From Spirosoma sp. SC4-14 (GTDB taxonomy: Bacteria > Bacteroidota > Bacteroidia > Cytophagales > Spirosomataceae): a stretch of 64,000 nucleotides of DNA. The stretch is taken from contig NZ_CP147518.1 of the NCBI RefSeq assembly GCF_037201965.1, positions 2,355,001 to 2,419,000 of the forward strand, given 5' to 3'. The notes under the pieces are model-generated. The model was not told the DNA's origin, did no database searches, and saw only the letters and a program-made list of their open reading frames with translations. Shown piece by piece: positions 17,748 through 24,857 of the stretch. How positions within the stretch are numbered: the stretch's first letter is position 1; every line of letters starts with the position of its first letter. Both the position numbers and the translations under genes were made by a program.

Positions 17748-18323
17748 ATGGAAGATCCTTTGCACAATTCGGTTCGGGAAACGGCTAAACACTGGTGGAT
17801 TCCTTTGTTGGTAGGTCTATTGCTGATTGGTTTCAGTATTTGGATCATAGCTACGCCACTCACGTCCTATCTGTCGCTTAGTGTGCTATTCAGTTTTATG
17901 CTTACCGTGACAGGCATTGCCGAAGTCGCTTTTGCGATTAACAACCGGCAACGGATTCAGGGTTGGGGCTGGATGATGATTGGTGCCCTGATCGACCTGG
18001 CCCTGGGCGTCTATCTGCTGGTTAATCCTTCGGTAACGATGGTCGTGTTGCCCATGCTGCTGGGCGCGGTGCTTTTGTTGCGGGGCGTCTTTGCGATGGG
18101 TTCTGCCTTTAGTTTGCGCTCGGCCGGTATACCAAATTGGGGATGGGTTTTACTATTGGGTATTGGGTTGGTTGTTTTCGCGATCCTGATGATCAGTAAT
18201 CCGACATTTGGTATGTTCAACATTGTTATCTGGACCAGTATGGCGTTCTTTTTTGCCGGAACCTACCGGATTTCGCTGGCCTTACGACTCCGTAGTCTGA
18301 AAAAACGATTGGATCACGAATAG
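17748..18323 (+). CDS. HdeD-like membrane protein (DUF308)
   Basis: About 191 aa from the ATG at 17748 (MEDPLHNS); an upstream in-frame ATG at 17682 would give an unlikely polar leader. Six hydrophobic segments in three pairs fit the DUF308/HdeD family: WWIPLLVGLLLIGFSIWI, then a repeat at IQGWGWMMIGALIDLALGVY, then IPNWGWVLLLGIGLVVFAIL. HdeD proteins are associated with acid stress in enterobacteria, but the molecular role is unknown and their use in Bacteroidota is not settled. It may be co-transcribed with the preceding small membrane protein. Confidence 0.85.
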   Translation: MEDPLHNSVRETAKHWWIPLLVGLLLIGFSIWIIATPLTSYLSLSVLFSFMLTVTGIAEVAFAINNRQRIQGWGWMMIGALIDLALGVYLLVNPSVTMVVLPMLLGAVLLLRGVFAMGSAFSLRSAGIPNWGWVLLLGIGLVVFAILMISNPTFGMFNIVIWTSMAFFFAGTYRISLALRLRSLKKRLDHE

Positions 18324-18412
18324 ATCGGCGCATTTTAACAAGTTGCCGCTAAAGCACCGAACTAATTCGGATAGCACGGAGTTTTGCGATAATTCACTAA
18401 TCGCAACGCACG

Positions 18413-19234
18413 ATGCAACCGACTTTACAGCCTTTTCAAACGTTTATTGATACGGCCAGTACACACATCCAGAAAGACCCTAATGCTATTGGTCTGGCGG
18501 TGGGCGGTTCCTGGATTTCGGGCAATATGGATGAGTTTTCAGACCTCGATCTGGTGCTGGTTACTGCGCAGCCCATTGCGCCCGATGTGGAACAGATGCG
18601 TGCGTATGCGGCCCGGCTGGGAACCATGCTGGCATCGTTTCGGGGCGACCACGTTGGTGAACCGCGCCTGCTGATTGCGCTCTATGAACTGCCCCTGCTT
18701 CATGTCGATATTAAGTTCGTTACACTTGATGAGTTTTACCAGCGCGTCGAAGATCCGGTTATTGTTTGGGAGCGCAACGGGCTATTGTCCGCTGTACTGC
18801 ACGAGTCGACAGCGGTATATCCACCTTTCGATTTTCAGTGGGTTGAAGATCGGTTCTGGATATGGGTTCATTATGCCGCGCTGAAAATTGGCCGGGGCGA
18901 GTATGTCGAAGCTACAGATTTTCTGGGATTTGTACGAAATGTTGTGCTTGGCCCAATGATTCATCTGCATTATAATGGATTACCGCGTGGTGTAAGGCGG
19001 CTGGAAATCGTAGCTGATTCGGCCGATTTAGCTCGTTTGCATAAAACTATTGCCAGACCTGAGCGCGATTCACTCCTTAAGGCTACCACCGAAGCTGCGC
19101 AATTCTATACGGAGTTGCGCGATAAGCTGGCACCCGCTACTTTGCAGAAAAACGATGTGGCTCATATCGCCGTAGAAACTTATTTGAAATCACTATATGC
19201 AGGAAGTACAACAGAACCAGCCTCTAAAGACTGA
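18413..19234 (+). CDS. Nucleotidyltransferase-fold protein
   Basis: 273 aa, cytoplasmic. Residues 28-50 carry the polymerase-beta-like nucleotidyltransferase motif: GLAVGGSWISGNMDEFSDLD, with the two aspartates of SDLDLVLV and a third candidate acid in LHVDIKFV near residue 100. The C-terminal half is helical and unlike the aminoglycoside enzymes I know. Such proteins transfer a nucleotide to a small molecule or protein, but the substrate cannot be named. Its last 38 bases overlap the start of the guanine-deaminase-like gene, so the two are likely translationally coupled. Confidence 0.78.
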   Translation: MQPTLQPFQTFIDTASTHIQKDPNAIGLAVGGSWISGNMDEFSDLDLVLVTAQPIAPDVEQMRAYAARLGTMLASFRGDHVGEPRLLIALYELPLLHVDIKFVTLDEFYQRVEDPVIVWERNGLLSAVLHESTAVYPPFDFQWVEDRFWIWVHYAALKIGRGEYVEATDFLGFVRNVVLGPMIHLHYNGLPRGVRRLEIVADSADLARLHKTIARPERDSLLKATTEAAQFYTELRDKLAPATLQKNDVAHIAVETYLKSLYAGSTTEPASKD

Positions 19235-19697
19235 CGATGATTTTTTACGGGAGGCCATTCGGCTGGCCCGCGAAGGCATGACCACCGGGCAGGGTGGACC
19301 GTTTGGGTCTGTGGTTGTAAAAGACGGTCAGATTGTGGGACAGGGGTGCAATCAGGTCACCTCAACGAACGACCCGACGGCCCATGCCGAAGTGGTAGCC
19401 ATTCGGGATGCGTGCCAGAATCTGGGTACGTTTCAGCTCGACGGCTGCACCTTGTATGCATCCTGCGAACCCTGTCCCATGTGTCTGGGAGCTATCTACT
19501 GGGCGCGACCCAGCCGGATTGTGTTTGGGGCGTTTCATTACGATGCTGCCCGGGCCGGTTTCGACGACCATTTTATTTATCAGGAAATCGAAAAACCGCG
19601 CGAAGAACGGCATATTCCCATGCAGCAAACCCTTCGCGACGAAGCCAACACGGTGTTCGATGAATGGATTGCCATGGACATTCGAACGTTGTATTAA
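19197..19697 (+). CDS. guaD: Guanine deaminase-like nucleoside/base deaminase
   Basis: 166 aa, cytidine-deaminase fold. Zinc site: TAHAEVVAIRDAC with the catalytic HAE, and SCEPCPMCLGAIYWA with the two cysteines. The C-terminus (AGFDDHFIYQEIEKPREERH) matches the Bacillus GuaD type and differs from the tRNA adenosine deaminase TadA. It would convert guanine to xanthine in purine salvage. Its start lies within the end of the upstream nucleotidyltransferase gene in another frame. The call is firm for the fold and moderate for guanine as the substrate. Confidence 0.82.
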   Translation: MQEVQQNQPLKTDDDFLREAIRLAREGMTTGQGGPFGSVVVKDGQIVGQGCNQVTSTNDPTAHAEVVAIRDACQNLGTFQLDGCTLYASCEPCPMCLGAIYWARPSRIVFGAFHYDAARAGFDDHFIYQEIEKPREERHIPMQQTLRDEANTVFDEWIAMDIRTLY

Positions 19698-19762
19698 GTA
19701 CTCGTGAAGGATCACTGAATTTGCTGTTGAACAATCCTGTAAATCCTGTCGAAAGAAAGCTG

Positions 19763-19770
19763 TACTTTTG
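19763..19770 (+). promoter_or_regulatory. Probable -7 box of the kdn/kds operon promoter
   Basis: TACTTTTG fits the Bacteroidota -7 consensus TAnnTTTG exactly. The -33 element is weak (nearest candidates are CTGT, 22 bases upstream, or TTGA, further away). Transcription would start near 19777, giving a leader of about 55 bases before the kdnA ATG. Confidence 0.5.
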
Positions 19771-19832
19771 CAAAAAAATCATAGTCGCTTGCGAAAATCA
19801 TTTTCAGGAGCGGCTTTTAAACGGTTTTCGTT

Positions 19833-21038
19833 ATGCCAGGAATGGAATTTTTCGGAGCGGCCGAGCGCAAGGAAATCAACGATGTGCTTGAGACCGGCAT
19901 CCTGTTTCGCTACAATCACGAAGCACAACGCAACAATATTTACAAAGCCCGTGAGTTCGAGGCTGAAGTTGCCAAACTAGTAGGCGCAAACTACGCGCAT
20001 GCCGTATCGAGCGGATCGACGGCTGTTTTGTGTGCGTTGGCGGCTGCGGGTGTTGGTGCGGGCGATGAGGTTATTGTGCCACCGTTTACCTATATCGCCA
20101 CGGTAGAAGCCGTACTGATGGCGGGTGCGCTGCCGGTTTTTGCTGATATCGACGACACGCTATGCCTCAGTGCAGAGGGTATTCGTAAGGCCATTACGCC
20201 CAAAACCAAGGCCATTTGTCTGGTGCATATGTGTGGTCAGATGGCCGATATGGATGCCATTATGACCGTCGTTAACGAACATAATCTGGTGCTGGTCGAA
20301 GATGCTGGTCAGGCAATGGGTGCCAGCTATAAAGGCACTTCAACGGGGCTTTGGGGGAAAACCGGGGCCTATTCGTTCGACTTTTTCAAGATCGCAACGG
20401 CGGGCGAAGGCGGTATTATGGTAACGAACGACGAAACGGCATATAAACACGCTGACTCGTATTCCGACCACGGCCACGACCATATTGGTAGCAATCGTGG
20501 TATGGAACAGCACCCCATTATGGGTTTCAACTACCGCATCAGCGAACTCCATGCGGCTGTTGGACTCGTACAAACCCGTCGCGTTCCTGAGATTATTCGG
20601 AGCAATAACAGCCACAAAAAACAGTTGATGGAAGCGCTGGGCCAGGTGCCGGGTATGTCGTTTGCCCGTATTCCTGATGCGGACGGTGATTCGGCAACAT
20701 TCCTGAATATGCTCCTGCCCGATACGGAAACGGCAGGCCGGGTGGTGACCGAACTGAATGCCGCGGGCGTTGGCGGTTTCAACTACTGGTTCACAAATAT
20801 GTACCATTTCATTAACCAGTGGACGCACCTGAAAGATATGCGTACGGCGGCTGCTTTACCTATCGAAAAATTTGGAGCACCACAGGACTATAACAACCTG
20901 GATATTCCGAATGCGCAGGCCGTAATTGGTCGACTGATCTCGTTCGGTATTCGGGCAACCTGGACAGCCGATGAAGTAGCAACGCTGGCCGCAAACATCG
21001 AAGCCGCCGTTCGGAAAGCAACGCTGGTAGAAGCGTAA
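19833..21038 (+). CDS. kdnA: 8-amino-3,8-dideoxy-Kdo aminotransferase (KdnA-like, DegT/DnrJ/EryC1/StrS family)
   Basis: 401 aa PLP-dependent aminotransferase. Cofactor features: SSGSTAVLCALAA for phosphate contact, LVEDAGQAMGASYKG with the aspartate that pairs with the pyridine nitrogen, and the Schiff-base lysine in FDFFKIATAGEGGIMVTN. The start MPGMEFFGAAERKEI and LETGILFRYNHEA are close to what I recall for Shewanella KdnA. That enzyme transfers an amino group to the C8 aldehyde of oxidised Kdo. The next gene is an iron-type alcohol dehydrogenase (the KdnB partner), followed by kdsA, a KdsC-like phosphatase and kdsB, which makes the Kdo8N reading strong. Without that context it could serve another keto-sugar. 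Confidence 0.82.
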   Translation: MPGMEFFGAAERKEINDVLETGILFRYNHEAQRNNIYKAREFEAEVAKLVGANYAHAVSSGSTAVLCALAAAGVGAGDEVIVPPFTYIATVEAVLMAGALPVFADIDDTLCLSAEGIRKAITPKTKAICLVHMCGQMADMDAIMTVVNEHNLVLVEDAGQAMGASYKGTSTGLWGKTGAYSFDFFKIATAGEGGIMVTNDETAYKHADSYSDHGHDHIGSNRGMEQHPIMGFNYRISELHAAVGLVQTRRVPEIIRSNNSHKKQLMEALGQVPGMSFARIPDADGDSATFLNMLLPDTETAGRVVTELNAAGVGGFNYWFTNMYHFINQWTHLKDMRTAAALPIEKFGAPQDYNNLDIPNAQAVIGRLISFGIRATWTADEVATLAANIEAAVRKATLVEA

Positions 21039-21068
21039 TTTTGAATCAGGATAGCTCTTATCAGTACA

Positions 21069-22166
21069 ATGGTAGCAACACAAACCACGCATAAAAATTT
21101 TAAAGGCATTGAGAAGACCGTTTTTGGACGCGGTAGTTTCTCGCAGCTCGACGAAATTCTGGCTCCGCGCCGGAGCGATAACGAAGGCTATTTTGTCTTT
21201 ATCGTCGATAACTATTTCAAAGGCAAACCGCTCGAAGAGCGCGTTCCGGCTCATCCCGAAGACCTGACGTATTACATCAGTGTTGAAGAGCACGAGCCGA
21301 CAACTGATCAGATCGACCAGCTTCGCGACGAAATTCTGGCAAAAAAAGGCCTGCCTTCGGGCGTTGTGGGCATCGGTGGCGGTAGCATTATGGATATTGC
21401 CAAAGCACTGTCGCTGATGCTGACCAACGAAGGCTCATCAACGCTCTATCAGGGACTGAATCTGATCAGGAAACCCGGTGTTTATCACGTTGGCGTTCCA
21501 ACCATTTCGGGTACCGGTGCCGAGGTGTCGATGACTGCCGTGCTGACGGGGCCCGTTAAAAAACTGGGTCTGAAATGCGAATGGACGGTATTCAATCAGG
21601 TGGTGCTCGATCCAGAACTGATTGCCAGCGTTCCTCGCAACTGGTGGTTCTACACGGGTATGGATACCTATATCCACTGCGTAGAATCGGAAAACGGTCG
21701 GATGAACAATGCTTATTCGCACGCCTATGCCGAACAGGCCATGAAGTTGTGTCGGGAGGTATATCTGGGCGAAAATTCGGGCCAGACTCCCGAAAACGAC
21801 GACAAACTGATGGTTGCTTCGCTGATGGGTGGCCTGAGCCTGACCTATTCGGAAGTGGGGGTTTGCCACGCGCTGAGCTATGGCCTGTCGAAAATTCTGG
21901 GAACTCGCCATTGTTATGCCAATTGTTTGATCATGAATCATCTGGAAGATTACTATCCAGAGGGCGTAGCTGAATTCAAACAAATGGTCGAATACCATCA
22001 GATCGATCTGCCGCAGGGTTTGTCGAAGGATTGGGATGACGAAACCATCACGAAGATGGCGCATGTATCGTACAATCTGCCGCATATGTGGCTGCACGCC
22101 ATTGGCGACAACTGGCAGGAAGTCATTACCATCGATCTGCTGAAAGATTTGTTCCGTCGGTTGTAA
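21069..22166 (+). CDS. kdnB: Kdo C8-dehydrogenase (KdnB-like, iron-containing alcohol dehydrogenase family)
   Basis: 365 aa. Group III alcohol dehydrogenase pattern: nucleotide-binding GVVGIGGGSIMDIAKALSL, ISGTGAEVSMTAVLTG, and metal ligands in GMDTYIHCVES (Asp, His) and VCHALSYGLSKILGTRHCY (two His). In Shewanella, KdnB oxidises the C8 hydroxyl of Kdo with NAD before KdnA aminates it. The start at 21069 is 30 bases after the kdnA stop, in one operon with it. The order dehydrogenase next to DegT aminotransferase next to kdsA/kdsB is the main support for this specific role; the family alone would be ambiguous. Confidence 0.8.
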   Translation: MVATQTTHKNFKGIEKTVFGRGSFSQLDEILAPRRSDNEGYFVFIVDNYFKGKPLEERVPAHPEDLTYYISVEEHEPTTDQIDQLRDEILAKKGLPSGVVGIGGGSIMDIAKALSLMLTNEGSSTLYQGLNLIRKPGVYHVGVPTISGTGAEVSMTAVLTGPVKKLGLKCEWTVFNQVVLDPELIASVPRNWWFYTGMDTYIHCVESENGRMNNAYSHAYAEQAMKLCREVYLGENSGQTPENDDKLMVASLMGGLSLTYSEVGVCHALSYGLSKILGTRHCYANCLIMNHLEDYYPEGVAEFKQMVEYHQIDLPQGLSKDWDDETITKMAHVSYNLPHMWLHAIGDNWQEVITIDLLKDLFRRL

Positions 22167-22178
22167 AGGGAAAGAGAT

Positions 22179-22362
22179 ATGGACTTGGATAAGCGCATCA
22201 CAACTAATCCAGCTAGTTTAACGGGCAAGCCTGTTATTACCGGGACGCGCTTATCGGTTCAGTATATTCTTGGTTTGTTGGCTAATGGGGCTACCTATCA
22301 GGAAATTCTGGCTGAGTATCCTTTATATTACTGAAGAAGATATTCGAGCCTGTTTACTTTGA
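22179..22362 (+). pseudogene. Frameshifted, truncated DUF433 antitoxin-like gene
   Basis: From the ATG at 22179 (preceded by AAAGGGAAAGAG) the frame reads MDLDKRITTNPASLTGKP, then VITGTRLSVQYILGLLANGA and YQEILAEYP, which is the DUF433 pattern. The frame then stops at 22332-22334. Skipping one T after position 22322 restores the expected continuation YITEEDIRACLL, which itself ends at a TGA (22360-22362), short of the usual C-terminus. So there is one +1 frameshift plus a truncation. DUF433 proteins are VapB-like antitoxins usually paired with a PIN-like toxin; none is visible here. It sits in the 264-base gap between kdnB and kdsA. Confidence 0.72.
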
Positions 22363-22430
22363 GGTTAAGTGCCTGGCTAAAAAAAATCAATAGTGGCTTA
22401 CCAGATAAGTTACGTTAATCAAGTAGAAAA

Positions 22431-23282
22431 ATGTCTCAAAAAATTGTTCGCGTTGGCGACATCGAATGCGGGACCGATGAGTTATTCCTCATCAGCGGCC
22501 CCTGCGTAATCGAAGACGAAAAAATTATGATGACCGTAGCCGAGCAACTCCGCGAAATTCAGGAGCGGCTGGGCATCAAAATCATCTATAAATCGTCCTT
22601 TCAGAAGGACAACCGGTCGAGCCTCAACTACTACAATGGCCCCGGTCTCGAAAAAGGCATTCAGGTGCTGGCTAAAGTGAAGGAGCAATTTGGCTTCCCG
22701 GTGCTGACCGATGTTCACTATCCCGACCAGTGTGCACCCGTAGCCGAAGTGGTCGATGTGATCCAGATTCCGGCTTATCTGTGTATGCAAACCATGTTGG
22801 TGACGGCTGCTGCCAAGACCGGCCGCGTCGTCAACGTCAAGCATGGGCAGTTTCTGGCACCGGAAAACATGAAGCATCCGGTCAAAAAAATCGAAGATTC
22901 GGGTAATGATCAGATCATTCTGACCGAGCGCGGCTACACCTTCGGCTATAACGATCTGGTGGTCGATCCCCGTTCGTTCTATCACATGGCCCGCACCAAC
23001 TACCCGGTAGTGTTCGACGTAACGCACGCCATTCGGAAATACGGTATTCCGTCGGCCGATGCCAAAGGCGGTGCCCGCGAATACCTGCCCGTTCTGGCTC
23101 GCGCGGGTGTGGCTGCCGGTGTCGATGGCCTGTTTGTTGAAACGCATACCTGCCCGTCGGAAGCCCTTTGCGATGCTGCCAGCCAACTCGACATCCGTTA
23201 CCTCGAAGAGTTCCTGAAACCGCTGCTCGAACTGCATGCCGTTGAGGTAAAATATCGGAATACACTTCCAGAACTGGCGTAA
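22431..23282 (+). CDS. kdsA: 3-deoxy-8-phosphooctulonate synthase KdsA
   Basis: 283 aa TIM-barrel enzyme that joins phosphoenolpyruvate and arabinose 5-phosphate to make Kdo 8-phosphate. Landmarks in order: LISGPCVIEDE, KSSFQKDNRSSLNYYNGPGL, DVHYPDQCAPVAEVVDVIQI, VNVKHGQFLAPENMKHP, LTERGYTFGYNDLVVD, FDVTHAIRKYG, VETHTCPSEALCDAASQL. The cysteine of GPC together with the His of DVTH, the Glu of VETH and the Asp of CDAAS suggests the metal-dependent class, as in Aquifex. It is the third intact gene of the kdn/kds operon. An 18-bp hairpin follows the stop. Confidence 0.96.
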   Translation: MSQKIVRVGDIECGTDELFLISGPCVIEDEKIMMTVAEQLREIQERLGIKIIYKSSFQKDNRSSLNYYNGPGLEKGIQVLAKVKEQFGFPVLTDVHYPDQCAPVAEVVDVIQIPAYLCMQTMLVTAAAKTGRVVNVKHGQFLAPENMKHPVKKIEDSGNDQIILTERGYTFGYNDLVVDPRSFYHMARTNYPVVFDVTHAIRKYGIPSADAKGGAREYLPVLARAGVAAGVDGLFVETHTCPSEALCDAASQLDIRYLEEFLKPLLELHAVEVKYRNTLPELA

Positions 23283-23287
23283 ATTAA

Positions 23288-23334
23288 GTGAAGAATGAAG
23301 ACCGGGCCACCGGTGCGGTCTTCATTCTTCACTA
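23288..23334. repeat. 18-bp perfect inverted repeat between kdsA and the KdsC-like gene
   Basis: Arms 23288-23305 (AGTGAAGAATGAAGACCG) and 23317-23334, loop of 11 bases that can add a few pairs. AGTGAAG and AATGAAG are tandem heptamers. It fills the short gap inside the operon and may tune expression or cause partial termination before the next ATG at 23341. Confidence 0.7.
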
Positions 23335-23340
23335 CTTCAA

Positions 23341-24036
23341 ATGATCGAACAAATCTTCACTGATCTGGGTGGGCAGTTTGTTACGCCTGCCGATGTACTT
23401 ACTGAAAAACTGAAAACCATCCGGGCCATTGTGTTCGACTGGGACGGCGTTTTTAACGACGGTATCAAAACCGAAGCAGGGAGTAGTTCCTTTAGCGAAA
23501 TCGATTCAATGGGTACAAACCTGCTTCGGTTTGGTTTTTGGCTGCATCATGGCGGCCAATTGCCTGCCGTGGCCATCGTTACCGGTGTCGACAATGCGCT
23601 GGCCGATAAACTGGTTGGCCGCGAACATTTTCATGCCTGTTATTCACAGGCTAAGAATAAAGTAGAGGTGTTGGCTCATTTTCTGGATCAGCACAAGCTG
23701 CAACCGCAGCAGGTGGCTTTTTTCTTCGATGATGCGCTCGATTTGTCGGTTGCCGAAGTGGCAGGTGTTCGAATCATGATTCGCCGGAAAGCTAATCCAC
23801 TTTTTACCGATTATGTCATTCGCAACGGACATGTCGACTACATTACGGGTAATGAAAGTGGTCATTTTGCTGTTCGGGAAGGCTGTGAACTCATGCTGGG
23901 GCTGCTCGGTCAGTTCGAAACCGTCATGAACGAACGTCTGCGCTATCGCCCCGTTTACGATCAGTATTACCAGCAACGGCAAGCTATCGACCCCAGTTAC
24001 TGGACCGTTGGCCCTACTGGACCGGAACCGAAATAA
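23341..24036 (+). CDS. kdsC: KdsC-like HAD phosphatase (Kdo 8-phosphate phosphatase candidate)
   Basis: 231 aa. HAD motifs: nucleophile region IVFDWDGVFND, motif II VAIVTGVDN, lysine in AKNKVEVL, and motif III-type acids in FFFDDALDLSVAEV, followed by HFAVREGCELMLGL that resembles the KdsC end. It is about 60 residues longer than typical KdsC, with an N-terminal extension of 30 residues and a C-terminal tail rich in Tyr, Arg and Gln. It lies between kdsA and kdsB, where the phosphatase step is needed. The HAD fold is certain; the Kdo 8-phosphate substrate is inferred from place and motif spacing. Confidence 0.75.
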   Translation: MIEQIFTDLGGQFVTPADVLTEKLKTIRAIVFDWDGVFNDGIKTEAGSSSFSEIDSMGTNLLRFGFWLHHGGQLPAVAIVTGVDNALADKLVGREHFHACYSQAKNKVEVLAHFLDQHKLQPQQVAFFFDDALDLSVAEVAGVRIMIRRKANPLFTDYVIRNGHVDYITGNESGHFAVREGCELMLGLLGQFETVMNERLRYRPVYDQYYQQRQAIDPSYWTVGPTGPEPK

Positions 24037-24070
24037 ACATCCAGCATCCAGCGTCTACTATCTAGCATCT
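24036..24070 (+). repeat. Five tandem degenerate heptamers before kdsB
   Basis: AACATCC, AGCATCC, AGCGTCT, ACTATCT, AGCATCT in exact seven-base phase, ending one base before the kdsB ATG (24072). Unlike the other heptamer tracts it does not form a hairpin. It fills the whole intergenic gap, starting at the last base of the upstream stop codon. Confidence 0.7.
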
Positions 24071-24071
24071 C

Positions 24072-24833
24072 ATGATAATTGGTATTATACCCGCCCGTTA
24101 TGGATCGACCCGTTTTCCGGGGAAGCCATTGGCTGATATTGGCGGTAAAACAATGATTCAGCGTGTTCTGGAGCAAGCCGAAAAGGCGCAATCTCTGGAT
24201 AAAATAGTCGTAGCTACCGACGACGAACGAATTGCCGAAGAAGTTCGTCGGATTGGTGGCGAAGCCATAATGACGCGCACCGATCACCCAAGCGGAACCG
24301 ACCGCTGTTGGGAGGCCTATAGTCATCTTATTGCAGAAGACGAACTCCGGGCAAAAGCATCAGACTATATTATCAATATTCAGGGCGACGAACCGTTTAT
24401 CGATCCGGCTCAGATTGATGAGCTAGCGGCTATTCTGGATGGCACTGTTGAACTGGCTACGCAGATGGCCTCGGTCGATTCGGCCGAGATACTGCATGAT
24501 CCTAAAGAAGCCAAAATTGTGATTAACGCTCAGAATGAAGTTTTATATTTCAGTCGGGCGGCTATTCCGCATCTGTGGGGGCTAGACCCGATGGTCTGGC
24601 ATCTGCATCACAGCTATCATCGGCATGTCGGTTTATACGCGTACCGGGCCGATATTCTGGAAAAAATTACACTCCTGCCGCCTTCATCGCTCGAACGGGC
24701 TGAGTCGTTGGAACAGTTACGCTGGCTCGAAGCTGGCTATCGCATCAAGCTTGTTGAAACACAGTTTCAGACGCCAAGCGTCGATGATCCGATCGATATT
24801 GAAAAAGCACTGCGGGATATGGGACAACGTTGA
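24072..24833 (+). CDS. kdsB: 3-deoxy-manno-octulosonate cytidylyltransferase KdsB
   Basis: 253 aa. CMP-Kdo synthetase motifs: IIGIIPARYGSTRFPGKPL, KIVVATDDERIAEE, TRTDHPSGTDRCWEA, NIQGDEPFIDP, YFSRAAIPH, and HVGLYAYRADIL with SSLERAESLEQLRWLE. It activates the sugar with CTP for transfer to lipid A. In Shewanella the KdsB of the kdn cluster prefers 8-amino-Kdo over Kdo; whether this one does cannot be read from the sequence. Last gene of the operon, convergent with the GT87-like gene (24-base gap). Confidence 0.95.
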   Translation: MIIGIIPARYGSTRFPGKPLADIGGKTMIQRVLEQAEKAQSLDKIVVATDDERIAEEVRRIGGEAIMTRTDHPSGTDRCWEAYSHLIAEDELRAKASDYIINIQGDEPFIDPAQIDELAAILDGTVELATQMASVDSAEILHDPKEAKIVINAQNEVLYFSRAAIPHLWGLDPMVWHLHHSYHRHVGLYAYRADILEKITLLPPSSLERAESLEQLRWLEAGYRIKLVETQFQTPSVDDPIDIEKALRDMGQR

Positions 24834-24857
24834 CAAAGCTCTCCGCTTTGTCAACGT

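Noticed and set aside
21438-22097. 219-codon minus-strand frame inside kdnB, and 251 codons (22482-23237) inside kdsA
   Set aside because: Both lie wholly opposite strongly conserved enzymes and show no recognisable domains or start signals.
22179-22334. DUF433 frame as an intact antitoxin gene
   Set aside because: The conserved C-terminal part is out of frame and no toxin gene is next to it.
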